Source: Acidipropionibacterium virtanenii (GTDB lineage Bacteria; Actinomycetota; Actinomycetes; Propionibacteriales; Propionibacteriaceae). Taken from it: DNA of 64,000 nt. Under the pieces are notes generated by a model. It was given only the letters and a program-made list of their open reading frames with translations, had not been told where the DNA came from and searched no databases. The stretch spans positions 3,286,001 through 3,350,000 of the forward strand of contig NZ_CP025198.1 of assembly GCF_003325455.1 (NCBI RefSeq). The letters are read 5' to 3'. The first letter of the stretch is position 1. Every line of letters begins with the position of its first letter. Both the position numbers and the translations under genes were made by a program. Below are positions 8,768-17,840 of this stretch, in pieces.

Positions 8768-9484
8768 TCACCACCCCCGACGTCTGGGGCCGGCGGCCAG
8801 GTTCTCGTCGCGGGAGCGGTAGACGATGGCCGGCCGGGTGGGGTAGGCCACCGGGGCCGAGAGCACATGGACCAGCCTGGTGAAGGGCCAGACGCAGAAC
8901 AGGATCATGGCCGCCACGATATGCAACTTGTAGTCGAGGGGCACCGTGGCCATCAGCGCAGGGTTGGGCTGGAACAGCGGGATGGTGCGGAACCACGGGC
9001 TGATGGTCTGGCGGTAGTCGTAGCCGCCCCCGATGATCTGCTGGTGGATCGTGGCCCAGGATCCCAGCGCTACGGCGATGCCCAGCAGGGTGTACATCAC
9101 GATGTCCATCGTCGTGGTGGCCAGCCGCACCGACTTGACGACGACGCGGCGGTAGATGAGCCCGGCCATCCCGATCAGGGTGGCGACGGCGGCCAGCGTC
9201 CCGGGGATCATCGAGATGTAGTGGTAGACGCCCTCGGGGATGCCGACCGCCGACGTCCAGGACTCGGGGATCGCCAGTCCGATGACGTGGCCCAGGAACA
9301 CGAAGAGCATCCCGAAATGGAACAGCGGGGAGGCCCAGCGCAGGATCGCGGGCTCGTTCCACTGGCTGGATCGGCTGGTCCAGCCGAATTGATCACTGCG
9401 GTAGCGCCAGATGAGCCCGCCGACCAGCATGACGATGGACAGGTAGGGCATGCCCACCCACAGCACCAGTTCCGCCGTGCTCAT
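8768..9484 (-). CDS. narI: Respiratory nitrate reductase gamma subunit NarI
   Basis: NarI is the membrane cytochrome b subunit that oxidises quinol and passes electrons to NarH. The 238-residue protein has five membrane helices. His56 and His66 (HFGMLFVFLGHVIGL) and His188 and His206 (YKLHIVAAM and FTRLVHVLSAP) are the four heme b ligands expected in the family. The start overlaps the narJ stop as ATGA. Confidence 0.97.
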   Translation of the reverse strand: MSTAELVLWVGMPYLSIVMLVGGLIWRYRSDQFGWTSRSSQWNEPAILRWASPLFHFGMLFVFLGHVIGLAIPESWTSAVGIPEGVYHYISMIPGTLAAVATLIGMAGLIYRRVVVKSVRLATTTMDIVMYTLLGIAVALGSWATIHQQIIGGGYDYRQTISPWFRTIPLFQPNPALMATVPLDYKLHIVAAMILFCVWPFTRLVHVLSAPVAYPTRPAIVYRSRDENLAAGPRRRGW

Positions 9485-10188
9485 GATCGGCCTCCTGCTG
9501 AGCCTGGGGACGGGGCGGCGGGGGCCGCAGGGGAGGGCGTCGCGTCGAGGGCCGCGATCCCCACCAGCTCGGTGGGCGGGCCCTGGTTGATGAGTTCCTG
9601 GTAGCGGGCCAGGGTGGCGTCGTCCAGCGGCGGCAGCGTGGTGCACAGCGCCTCGAGCAGATGGGCGTAGGGGCTGGACGCCGACACCAGGGCGGCGCGG
9701 ATCACCTCCAGGCCCTCCCGGTTGGCGCGCAGCAGCTCGTCGCCGGACGCCGTCTCGTTGAGGGCGCAGAACTCCAGGACGACGGGCAGGTAGTCGGGCA
9801 GTTCCTCGCGGGCCATCTCGAAGCCGGCGCGGCCCATGATCTCGCGGAATCCGAGGATCGCCGCGCCCCGGCCGCGGGTATCCCCGGCCGAGTAGTAGGT
9901 GAGGTACAGCGCGCAGCGGCGCCGCTGGTCGAAGGTCTCCACATAGTGCTCCTGGAGACGTCGCAGCCCCCATCGGCGGGCCACCGCGCAGAAGGCGGCG
10001 ATCTCGCCGGACGCCGGGCCCGGCATCAGGGCGGCGTCGCGGGTCACGGCGTCCAGGACGCCGGGCAGCCCGTCGCCGGGGTAGTCGAGCAGCAGCCCGG
10101 CGGCCATCTGCACCACCCGTCGCTGGTCGGGTGTGGCATCCACCGAGGCGGCGACCGGCATCCTCGGTGCGCCCATGAAGATGTTCAT
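9481..10188 (-). CDS. narJ: Nitrate reductase assembly chaperone NarJ
   Basis: NarJ binds apo-NarG and assists cofactor insertion; it is not part of the final enzyme. The 235-residue product contains LLLDYPGDGLPGVLDAV, HYVETFDQRRRCALYLTYYSAGDTRGRG and DYLPVVLEFC, which are the NarJ/TorD-type signature blocks. The C-terminus is low complexity, rich in Pro, Ala and Ser. GGAGG precedes the ATG by 7 nt, and the ATG shares a base with the narH stop (TGATG). Confidence 0.95.
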   Translation of the reverse strand: MNIFMGAPRMPVAASVDATPDQRRVVQMAAGLLLDYPGDGLPGVLDAVTRDAALMPGPASGEIAAFCAVARRWGLRRLQEHYVETFDQRRRCALYLTYYSAGDTRGRGAAILGFREIMGRAGFEMAREELPDYLPVVLEFCALNETASGDELLRANREGLEVIRAALVSASSPYAHLLEALCTTLPPLDDATLARYQELINQGPPTELVGIAALDATPSPAAPAAPSPGSAGGRS

Positions 10189-11723
10189 CAGAGAACCTCC
10201 AAGGGCAGGGTGCGGGTGCCGGCCGGTGCGGCCCCGGGGGTCGTGGCGCCGGGAGCAGCGCCGTGGAAGGCTTCGACATCGTAGTCGACCGGGCAGCCCT
10301 CCAGCTCCGTGATGCCCGGCGGCATCCCGGTGCGGGTGGTGGGGATGACGTAGCGCTCGTCGTACTTGGCGATCGACAGCAACCGGTACATGGCCCGGAC
10401 GTCGTCGCCGGTCATGCCGACCGCCTCCGGGATGGTCTCGTCGGCGTCATTCCCCATGAAGACGTCGCGCATGTAGCTGCGCATCGCCGCCAGTCTGCGC
10501 AGTGACCTCTCCACCGGCGCGGTGTCACCGGCGCTGAACAGCCCCGCGAGGTACTCCATCGGGATGCGCATCTGGGAGATCGCCGCCAGCAGCACCTTGT
10601 GGTTCTCGCCGTCGGAGCCCGAGGCGGTGACGGCGTCGACCACCGGGGACAGCGGCGGCACGTACCAGACCATCGGCAGGGTGCGGTACTCGGGATGCAG
10701 CGGCAGGGCCACCTGGTAGCGGGTGATGAGGTCCCAGATCGGGGAGGCCTGGGCGGCCTGGATCCAGGAGTGGGCGACGCCGTCGGCCTTGGCCGCCTCG
10801 ATGACCGCGGGGTCGTTGGGGTCCAGCAGGATGTCCCGCTGGGCGGCGTAGAGGTCGCGCTCGTCTTTCTGCGAGGCGGCCCAGGTGACCCGGTCGGCGT
10901 CGTAGAGCAGCACTCCGAGGTAGCGCAGCCGGCCGACGCAGGTCTCCGAGCAGACGGTGGGCTGGCCGGCCTCCAGGCGCGGGTAGCACAGGGTGCACTT
11001 CTCGGCCTTGCCGGTCTTGTGGTTGAAGTAGACCTTCTTGTACGGGCAGCCGGAGACGCACATCCGCCAGCCGCGGCAGCGGTCCTGGTCGACGAGCACG
11101 ATGCCGTCCTCGACCCGCTTGTACATGGCTCCCGAGGGGCAGGCGGCCACGCAGGTGGGGTTGAGGCAGTGCTCGCAGATCCGCGGCAGGTAGAACATGA
11201 AGGTGTACTCGATGGTCTTGGCGACCTCGAGGTTCATCTGGTGCAGGACGGGGTCGGCGTCGAGGGTCTCCATGGAGCCGCCGAGGTCGTCGTCCCAGTT
11301 GGGTCCCCAGGCGATGGTGTCCTTGTGCTGCCCGGTGAGGGTGGACGTCGCCCGGGCGGTGGGGGTGGTGCGCGACGCCGGTGCGCTCAGCAGGGTGTCG
11401 TACTCGTAGGTCCACGGCTCGTAGTAGTCGTTGACGCCGGGCAGGTTCGGGTTGGAGAAGATCCTGCCCAGGGTGGCCAGGCGTCCGCCCTGCCGGGGCA
11501 CGAGCCTGCCGCCGGCGGTGCGCCGCCAGCCCCCCTTCCACTTGTCCTGATCCTCCCAGCCCCGGGGGTAGCCGACGCCGGGGCGGGTCTCCACGTCGTT
11601 GAACCACATGTACTCGGTGCCCTCGCGGTTGGTCCACGCCTGCTTGCAGGTGACCGAGCAGGTGTGGCACCCGATGCACTTGTCGAGGTTCATCACCATC
11701 GCGATCTGCGCCATGACCTTCAT
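10188..11723 (-). CDS. narH: Respiratory nitrate reductase beta subunit NarH
   Basis: NarH carries electrons from NarI to NarG through iron-sulfur clusters at the inner membrane face. In the 511-residue protein the first cluster motif is Cys16, Cys19, Cys22, Cys26 (CIGCHTCSVTC). Later come CEHCLNPTCVAACPSG, CRGWRMCVSGCPYKK (tryptophan in place of a cysteine, as in the 3Fe-4S cluster of NarH) and CTLCYPRLEAG. The C-terminal tail (PGATTPGAAPAG) is low complexity. The ATG shares one base with the narG stop; GGAGGTG lies upstream. Confidence 0.97.
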   Translation of the reverse strand: MKVMAQIAMVMNLDKCIGCHTCSVTCKQAWTNREGTEYMWFNDVETRPGVGYPRGWEDQDKWKGGWRRTAGGRLVPRQGGRLATLGRIFSNPNLPGVNDYYEPWTYEYDTLLSAPASRTTPTARATSTLTGQHKDTIAWGPNWDDDLGGSMETLDADPVLHQMNLEVAKTIEYTFMFYLPRICEHCLNPTCVAACPSGAMYKRVEDGIVLVDQDRCRGWRMCVSGCPYKKVYFNHKTGKAEKCTLCYPRLEAGQPTVCSETCVGRLRYLGVLLYDADRVTWAASQKDERDLYAAQRDILLDPNDPAVIEAAKADGVAHSWIQAAQASPIWDLITRYQVALPLHPEYRTLPMVWYVPPLSPVVDAVTASGSDGENHKVLLAAISQMRIPMEYLAGLFSAGDTAPVERSLRRLAAMRSYMRDVFMGNDADETIPEAVGMTGDDVRAMYRLLSIAKYDERYVIPTTRTGMPPGITELEGCPVDYDVEAFHGAAPGATTPGAAPAGTRTLPLEVL

Positions 11724-14700
11724 CAGAACTGCACCTCCTGGCTGCGACGCCGGATGAGCGTCACCTCGTCGCGCTGGTTGCCGGTGGGGCCGTAATAGTT
11801 GAACGAGTAGCTCAACTGGGCGTACCCGCCGATGAAATGGCTGGGCTTGAGCATGATCCGGGTCAGCGAGTTGTGGATGCCGCCGCGCTTGCCGGAGCGC
11901 TCGGACAGCGGGGTGTTCATGGTGCGCTCCTGGGCGTGGTACATGAACACGGTGCCCTCGGGGATGCGGTGGCTGACGATGGCGCGGGCGTCCACGGTGC
12001 CGTTGCGGTTGTAGGCCTCCACCCAGTCGTTGTCGGCCACCCCGACCTTGGCGGCGTCGGCCGGCGACATCCAGATGGTCTGGCCGCCGCGGCCAAGGGT
12101 CAGCATGTGCGGGTTGTCGTAGTACTGGGAGTGGATGGCCCACTTGTTGTGGGCGGTGATGTACCTCACCGCCACCTCGGCGACGCCCTCGGCGGTCTGT
12201 CCGAGGTAGCCGACCGGCCGCTCCCCGTAGAGGTGGGCGATGTCCAGGGGCGGCCGGTAGACCGGCAGGTTCTCCCCCATGTCGCGCATCCAGTCGTGGT
12301 CCAGGTAGTAGTGCATCCGCCCGGTGAGGGTGTGCCAGGGCTTGTGGCGCTCCACATTGACCACGAAGGCCGAGTAGCGCCGCCCGCCGTGCTCCGAGCC
12401 CGACCACTCCGGGGAGGTGATCACCGGCTGTGGCTGGGACACGGTGTCGGCGAAGGTGACGCGGCGGTCCTGGGATCCCGACGCCAGGTCGGCCATCCGA
12501 GTGCCGGTGCGGGCCTCCATCTGGGTGAAGCCGTCGGTGGCCAGGCGCCCGTTGGTGGTGCCGGAGGTGGCCAGGATGGTGTCGACCGCCTTGATATCGG
12601 TGTCGACCAGCGGCCGGCCCTGGGCGGGGCCTGCCGTGGCGACGCCGTGGCGCCGGCCCAGTTCTGCGATCTCCTGGTCGGGGTGGAAGGTGACCCCCTT
12701 GACGGCCATCCCGGCGGTGCCGGTGAGCGGGCCCAGGGTGTCGAACTTGGCGCCGATGGCCGTGTAGTCGCGTTCCACGGGGATGAGTTTCGGCATGGTG
12801 ACCCCGGGGATCCACAGCCGTTCTCCGGTGTCGGGATCGGTGACGTCACCGGTGGCCCCGGCCGGGCTGGTCATCTCGTCAGGGGTGTCGTGCATCAGCG
12901 GGGCCGCGACGACGTCGGTGCGGGTGCCCAGATGTTTCTGCGCCATCTGGGAGACCAGATGGGCCAGGGTGCGGAAGGTCTCGAAATCGGTGCGGGCCTC
13001 CCACGGCGGGTCGACGGCCGCATTGAAGGAGTGCACGAAGGGGTGCATATCAGTGCTGGAGAGATCATGCTTCTCATACCAGGTGGCGGCCGGAAGAATG
13101 ACGTCGGAATGCAGGGTGGTCGACGTCGTGCGGAAATCCGCGGTCCACATGAGGTCGAGTTTTCCGGCGGGCGCCTCGTCGCGCCAGCGCATGGAGCTCG
13201 GACGCTGGTCGGGGGGCAGCTCGGAGGCATTGACGTCGTCATCGCAGCCCAGCATGTGGCGCATGAAGAACTCGGTGCCCTTGGCGCTGGAGCCCAGCAG
13301 GTTGGTGCGCCAGTTCGCCAGCACGCGGGGCTGATTCTGCTCGGCGTCGGGGTCCTGGCAGGCGAAGCCGAGAGTCCCGGCGGCCAGCCGGCCGGCGATG
13401 TAGTCGCCGGGCTTCTGGCCGGCCGCCGCGGCCTCGTCTGCCAGGTCGAGGGGATTGCGGTCGAAGGTGGGGTAGCTGGGAGACCAGCCCCGCTTCGCCG
13501 ATTCGACCAGGGTGTCGGCGGTGGTGAGCCCCGAAAGGGTGCCGGCCCCCAGCGGGGAGGCCACCTTCTCGGCCCGGGCACCGTCGTAGCGCCACTGGTC
13601 GGTGGTGAGGTAGTACCAGGCGGTGGAGATCATCTGGCGGGCCGGGCGGGCCCAGTCCAGGGCGAAGGAGTAGTTGGCCCAGCCGGTGAAGGGGCGCACC
13701 TTCTCCTGGCCCACATAGTGCGCCCATCCGCCGCCATTGACGCCCTGTGTGGCGCACATATTGGTGAGCGACAGAAATGTCCGGTAGATCTCGTCGGCGT
13801 GGTAGAAGTGATTCACTCCGGCGCCCATGATGATCATGGATCGCCCGCCGGACTCGATCGCATTGAGGGCGAATTCCCTGCCGATCCGTTCGGCCGCGGC
13901 GGCCGGGACGCCGGTGAGTTCGGCCTGCCAGGCCGGGGTGCCCGGAGCGCTCGGGTCGTCGTAGCCGGTGGGCCAGTCGCCGGGAAGCCCGTCGCGGCCC
14001 ACCGCGTAGCGGGCCAGCAGCAGGTCGAAGACGGTGGTCACCAGGTGCCCGTCGATCATCCTGGCCGGTACGCCGCGGCGGACGATCCCGGCGCCGAGGC
14101 TGACCTGGCCGGGCGAGGAGGGCAGGTCGAAGCGGGGCATCGCCACCTCGACGGGCTGCCAGGAGTCGGTGTCCATGACGCTCATCACCGGCTCGACGCC
14201 ATCCAGGTCGAGGTTCCAGTGGCCGGCCCCGGACTCGGAGAAGCGGTCGGCCAGGGTGCCGCCGGGATCCTTGACGGCGCCGTCGGCCTCCATGATCAGG
14301 GGCCGGAACTCCGGCTTCTCGGGGCGGGTGGCGGCGTCGACGTGCGCGGCGGTGAGGAACTTGCCGGGGATGCGGGTGCCGGATGCGGCGGCGTCGTCCC
14401 CCTGATAGGGATCCAGTTCGATGAGGAAGGGCGAGTCGGTGTAGCGGCGCATGTAGCTCATGAACATGGGTTCGCGGCGCCCGACGTGGAACTCGGTGAG
14501 GATGACGTGGCCCATCGCCATCGCCAGGGCCCCGTCGGTGCCGGGCTGGACGCGCAGCCACTCGTCGGCGAATTTGGTGTTGTCGGCGTAGTCGGGGCTC
14601 ACCACCACGACCTTCTGGCCGTGATAGCGGGCCTCGGTCATGAAGTGGGCGTCGGGGGTGCGGGTGATCGGGACGTTGGAGCCCCACATGATGAGGTACT

Positions 14701-15496
14701 GCGAGTTGAACCAGTCGCCGGACTCGGGGACGTCGGTCTGGTCTCCGAAGACCTGCGGGCTGGCCGGAGGCAGGTCGGCGTACCAGTCGTAGAAGCTCAG
14801 CATGGTGCCGCCGACCAGTTCGGTGAATCGGGACCCGGCGCCGTAGGAGACCATCGACATGGCCGGGATGACGGAGAATCCGGCGATCCTGTCCGGGCCG
14901 TAGGTCTTGATGGTGTGGACGTAGCCGGCCGCGACGATCTGCGTGGCCTCCTCCCAGGAGACCCGCACCATGCCGCCGTGGCCGCGCGCGCTCTTGTAGG
15001 CGCGTGACAGCTGCGGATCGGAGACGACGGCCCCCCAGGCGTCCACCGGGTCGCCGAGCTCGGCCAGTTTCGCCCGCCAGGCGTCCAGCAGCACCGATCG
15101 CACGTAGGGGTGGCGGATCCGCGTCGGGGAGTACTCGTACCAGCTGAACGCCGCCCCACGGGGGCAGCCGCGCGGCTCGTACTCGGGCATGTCGGGGCCG
15201 GTGGTCGGGTAGTCGGTCTCCTGGGACTCCCAGGTGATGATCCCGTCCTTGACGTAGACCTTCCAGGAACACGATCCGGTGCAGTTGACGCCGTGGGTGG
15301 AGCGCACCACCTTGTCGTAGGACCAGCGCTGCCGGTAGAAGACGTCGGCCGCCCGTCCGCCCTCCAGGAAGAGCTGGCGGGTGTCGGGGGAGGCCTTGCC
15401 GCGGCGCAGCCAGCTGCCCATTCTCAACAGCGCCGAGCCCGCGCCGTTCTCATCCGGCGTCCGGGGGGACTGCTTCTCATCGCGACTGGTCGTCAT
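11723..15496 (-). CDS. narG: Respiratory nitrate reductase alpha subunit NarG
   Basis: NarG is the catalytic molybdenum subunit that reduces nitrate to nitrite. The length of 1257 residues is normal. The N-terminal FS0 motif is His68, Cys72, Cys76 and Cys111, exactly the H-x3-C-x3-C-x34-C spacing of membrane-bound NarG. The YDWYADLPPASPQVFGDQTD segment carries the molybdenum-ligand aspartate (about Asp237). No twin-arginine export signal precedes it, so a cytoplasm-facing enzyme is expected. AAGGAGA precedes the ATG. Confidence 0.98.
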   Translation of the reverse strand: MTTSRDEKQSPRTPDENGAGSALLRMGSWLRRGKASPDTRQLFLEGGRAADVFYRQRWSYDKVVRSTHGVNCTGSCSWKVYVKDGIITWESQETDYPTTGPDMPEYEPRGCPRGAAFSWYEYSPTRIRHPYVRSVLLDAWRAKLAELGDPVDAWGAVVSDPQLSRAYKSARGHGGMVRVSWEEATQIVAAGYVHTIKTYGPDRIAGFSVIPAMSMVSYGAGSRFTELVGGTMLSFYDWYADLPPASPQVFGDQTDVPESGDWFNSQYLIMWGSNVPITRTPDAHFMTEARYHGQKVVVVSPDYADNTKFADEWLRVQPGTDGALAMAMGHVILTEFHVGRREPMFMSYMRRYTDSPFLIELDPYQGDDAAASGTRIPGKFLTAAHVDAATRPEKPEFRPLIMEADGAVKDPGGTLADRFSESGAGHWNLDLDGVEPVMSVMDTDSWQPVEVAMPRFDLPSSPGQVSLGAGIVRRGVPARMIDGHLVTTVFDLLLARYAVGRDGLPGDWPTGYDDPSAPGTPAWQAELTGVPAAAAERIGREFALNAIESGGRSMIIMGAGVNHFYHADEIYRTFLSLTNMCATQGVNGGGWAHYVGQEKVRPFTGWANYSFALDWARPARQMISTAWYYLTTDQWRYDGARAEKVASPLGAGTLSGLTTADTLVESAKRGWSPSYPTFDRNPLDLADEAAAAGQKPGDYIAGRLAAGTLGFACQDPDAEQNQPRVLANWRTNLLGSSAKGTEFFMRHMLGCDDDVNASELPPDQRPSSMRWRDEAPAGKLDLMWTADFRTTSTTLHSDVILPAATWYEKHDLSSTDMHPFVHSFNAAVDPPWEARTDFETFRTLAHLVSQMAQKHLGTRTDVVAAPLMHDTPDEMTSPAGATGDVTDPDTGERLWIPGVTMPKLIPVERDYTAIGAKFDTLGPLTGTAGMAVKGVTFHPDQEIAELGRRHGVATAGPAQGRPLVDTDIKAVDTILATSGTTNGRLATDGFTQMEARTGTRMADLASGSQDRRVTFADTVSQPQPVITSPEWSGSEHGGRRYSAFVVNVERHKPWHTLTGRMHYYLDHDWMRDMGENLPVYRPPLDIAHLYGERPVGYLGQTAEGVAEVAVRYITAHNKWAIHSQYYDNPHMLTLGRGGQTIWMSPADAAKVGVADNDWVEAYNRNGTVDARAIVSHRIPEGTVFMYHAQERTMNTPLSERSGKRGGIHNSLTRIMLKPSHFIGGYAQLSYSFNYYGPTGNQRDEVTLIRRRSQEVQF

Positions 15497-15514
15497 TGCG
15501 GGATCTCCTTGCGG

Positions 15515-16846
15515 TCAGCCGGGGTAGGGAGCCCTGGGGCGGGCGTACTGGAGCCAGCACACCGCCGAGCAGAGCAGGCAGAAGGCGGCGCAGATCCAGA
15601 ACCACACCGACGCCGACATCGACGAGAGCGCCACGCCGATGACGAAGGGGCCGAAGCATCCGATCGCCGCGGTGAATCCGATCGCGCCGCCGGCCTGGCG
15701 GGCGGGCATGATCATCGGCATCTGCTTGAAGGTGCCGGCGTTGCCGATGCCCGAGAAGAAGAACATGGCGAGCATCCCCCACAGGAAGAATCCGAACTGG
15801 TCGGGCGACGTCGGGTTGAGGAACAGGGCGCAGAAGGCGAGAGTGATCGTCATCCCGATACCGGAGACGAAGGTCCACACGGCCCCGCCGAAGCGGTCGC
15901 ACAGCGGCCCCCAGGCGACCCTCACCAGGGAGCCGATGAGCGGTCCGAGGAAGGCGTAGGAGGCGCCGGCCGGCAGGTTCGAGAATGTGCCGGCCAGGTC
16001 GGAGGCGTCGCCGTAGGTGTTGTTGATGAGCAGCCCGAACTGGGCGCTGAAGCCGCTGAACAGTCCGAAGGTCATGACGTACATCAGCGTCATCACCCAG
16101 GTGTTGGGGTTGGAGAAGATGTCGATCTGTTGACGGAAGTTGGCCTTGACGGGCACGTCCTTGAGCAGGGTGAAGGCCAGGATCGCCGCCAGGACGGTCC
16201 AGGGCAGGAAGACGATGGCGGCGTTGTGCACCCACAGCGGGCTGTCACCGGCCCGCTCGGGGGCGATCCAGGTGATGCCGAGCAGGCCGAATCCCATCAG
16301 CCAGGGGCCGATGAGCTGGATGATCGACATGCCGAGATTGCCGACGCCGGCCTGGATTCCCAGCGCGGTGCCCTGCTTGCGCTTGGGGAAGAAGTAGCCG
16401 GTCGAGGGCATGTAGCCGGAGAAGGAGCCGCCGCCGATGCCGCACAGCAGGGACAGGAAGAGCAGGGTCCCGAAGCTGGTGGAGGTGTCCTGGACGGCGA
16501 AGAACCAGCCGAGCATCGGGATGAGGTAGAGCAGTGAGCTGATCCCCACGAGCTTGCGGGTGCCGATCACCGGGGGCAGGAACATGTAGACCAGCCGGAT
16601 GACGCCGGCCGACAGGCCCGGCATGGCGGTGAGCCAGTACAGCTGGGACTTCGACAGGTCGAAGCCGATGGCGTTGAGCTTCGGTGCCACGGCGCTCACC
16701 AGGAACCACACGCAGAAGGCGATGACCATGGAGAAGGTCGAAACGGTCAGGGTGCGCCAGGCCCGGCGGGAGTCCCAGTTCTCCTCGGGGCTCCAGTCCT
16801 CGATGACGTGGCGCGACGTCGCTGTGCTCACTTGTCCCCTGCTCAC
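15515..16846 (-). CDS. narK: Nitrate/nitrite transporter NarK (major facilitator family)
   Basis: The 443-residue protein has about 12 membrane helices and NarK-type motifs such as GIGGGSFSGYMPSTGYFFPKRKQGTALGIQAG (first nitrate signature) and FFSGIGNAGTFKQMPMI. It probably imports nitrate and/or exchanges it for nitrite. It is the first gene of the operon, 18 bp before narG. Two GTG starts (16846 and 16831) arise from a perfect tandem 15-bp duplication, each with its own GGGGACAA leader; the outer one also has GGAGG. Confidence 0.95.
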   Translation of the reverse strand: MSRGQVSTATSRHVIEDWSPEENWDSRRAWRTLTVSTFSMVIAFCVWFLVSAVAPKLNAIGFDLSKSQLYWLTAMPGLSAGVIRLVYMFLPPVIGTRKLVGISSLLYLIPMLGWFFAVQDTSTSFGTLLFLSLLCGIGGGSFSGYMPSTGYFFPKRKQGTALGIQAGVGNLGMSIIQLIGPWLMGFGLLGITWIAPERAGDSPLWVHNAAIVFLPWTVLAAILAFTLLKDVPVKANFRQQIDIFSNPNTWVMTLMYVMTFGLFSGFSAQFGLLINNTYGDASDLAGTFSNLPAGASYAFLGPLIGSLVRVAWGPLCDRFGGAVWTFVSGIGMTITLAFCALFLNPTSPDQFGFFLWGMLAMFFFSGIGNAGTFKQMPMIMPARQAGGAIGFTAAIGCFGPFVIGVALSSMSASVWFWICAAFCLLCSAVCWLQYARPRAPYPG

Positions 16847-16855
16847 TTGTCCCCT
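16826..16855. repeat. Perfect 15-bp tandem duplication over the narK ribosome site and start
   Basis: The 15-mer GCTCACTTGTCCCCT occurs twice back to back (16826-16840 and 16841-16855). Read on the minus strand, each copy carries a purine-rich leader plus GTG start, and the 15-bp unit keeps the frame. narK therefore has two alternative in-frame translation starts. Confidence 0.9.
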
Positions 16856-16874
16856 CCGTGACGGGTCGAACTAA

Positions 16875-16905
16875 TTTACCCGGACATTACCAGGTAAAAC
16901 CTGGT
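16875..16905. promoter_or_regulatory. Palindromic operator candidate upstream of narK
   Basis: A perfect inverted repeat ACCAGGT-AAA-ACCTGGT lies at 16889-16905, with an overlapping wider pair TTTACC (16875-16880) and GGTAAA (16893-16898). On the minus strand TAAATT about 30 nt before the first GTG resembles a -10 element, with the palindrome covering the -35 area. This would suit a regulator of the narK-moaE operon. No FNR-type box is visible here. The binding protein is unknown. Confidence 0.55.
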
Positions 16906-17022
16906 CGGTGTGCGAACACCCCCGGATCACCCCCTCCCCCACCCCTGGTGGACAGCGATGGCCCCGAACCCGCACTCCTGTCGCGCATTGCGTGGCACAC
17001 CACTGTGAACTACAGTTGACAC

Positions 17023-17325
17023 ATCGTCCAGGTCATCAAGAGCACGACATTCGACCAGTGGCTGCGAAAGCTCAAGGACCACGCAGCCGTTGGCCGGATC
17101 CTCGCGCGGATTGATCGGCTCACCTCGGGCAATCCGGGCGACGTCAGGCCGGTCGGAGGCGGTGTCTCAGAGCTGCGTATCCCCTATGGTCCCGGATATC
17201 GCGTCTACTACCTGCAGCGCGGCTCCCGGATCATCCTGCTGCTCTGCGGTGGCGACAAGTCGAGCCAGGCACGAGACATAGAGACGGCACACCGCATCGC
17301 CCAGGAGTGGAGGAACAATGAGTGA
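17023..17325 (+). pseudogene. HigB/RelE-like toxin reading frame without a canonical start codon
   Basis: The frame translates as IVQVIKSTTFDQWLRKLKDH, then ARIDRLTSGNPGDVRPVGGG, SELRIPYGPGYRVYYLQRG and LLLCGGDKSSQARDIETAHRIAQEW. This is an essentially complete phage-type HigB toxin. Directly upstream in frame is TGA (17017-17019), then CAC ATC GTC. The nearest normal in-frame start is a GTG at 17005, separated by that stop, so translation would need a rare ATC or internal CTG (17062). The start has probably decayed by point mutation or indel. The 3' end overlaps the intact antitoxin by 8 bp. It may be silenced rather than dead. Confidence 0.75.
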
Positions 17326-17617
17326 GAACGCAGAGCAGTTCAGTGCCTTCGACACTGCGGACTACCTGGAGAACCTTGACGACGCCGCCGCCTATCTCGA
17401 AGCCACCCTGGCGGACAGCGATGACCCCGCACTCATCGCCCGTGCACTGGGCACGATTGCCAGATCCGGCAACCTCAGCCAGCTCGCCCGCCGGATCGGC
17501 ATGAGCCGGGAAGGGCTCTACAAGGCCCTTTCCGCCGACGGCAATCCCAGCTTCGCCACCATCACGAAAGTTGCCGGCGCGCTCGGGCTGAGACTCCGCT
17601 TCGAGCCCGCCCGCTGA
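17318..17617 (+). CDS. HigA-like HTH antitoxin
   Basis: The 99-residue protein has a helix-turn-helix near residues 50-75 (GNLSQLARRIGMSREGLYKALS, then GNPSFATITKVAGALGLRLRF), typical of the HigA-like partner of phage-type RelE/HigB toxins. GGAGG about 5 nt before the ATG supports the start. Its ATG lies inside the toxin's final codons (ATGAGTGA). It should bind and neutralise the toxin and repress the locus. The antitoxin frame is intact although the toxin start is damaged. Confidence 0.85.
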   Translation: MSENAEQFSAFDTADYLENLDDAAAYLEATLADSDDPALIARALGTIARSGNLSQLARRIGMSREGLYKALSADGNPSFATITKVAGALGLRLRFEPAR

Positions 17618-17661
17618 GCACCCAGGACCACGGCCTGGAGGTCGTGGCGCCGGCCCGACGT

Positions 17662-17721
17662 CGCGCCAGAGTCTGCACGAGTCGCCCGAAATACCTGGCG
17701 CGTCGTGCAGGTTCTGGCGCG
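17662..17721. repeat. Hairpin repeat, copy A (19-bp arms, 22-nt loop)
   Basis: Inverted arms at 17662-17680 and 17703-17721 match at 17 of 19 positions (outer GCGCCAGA/TCTGGCGC). The 22-nt loop contains GAAATACCTGGCGC. Copy B at 30433-30502 has different arm bases but nearly the same loop and the same loop length, so these belong to one repeat family. It lies between the HigA-like gene and the P450 gene. Confidence 0.8.
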
Positions 17722-17840
17722 TCGTGGGACCATCCGGGCGGCGGAGCCCCCGGGACCGTGGACACCCGCTCGATATTTCACGGGTTAAGCCGTTAATATT
17801 CTCCGGAGACGTCCCGACCCCAGCCCCCGGAGGAGGCCCC

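Noticed and set aside
11837-15007. A 1056-codon plus-strand open frame opposite narG
   Set aside because: It is the antisense shadow of narG in very GC-rich DNA. Its composition (long V/G/H/R-rich runs) matches no family, while narG on the other strand has every cluster ligand.
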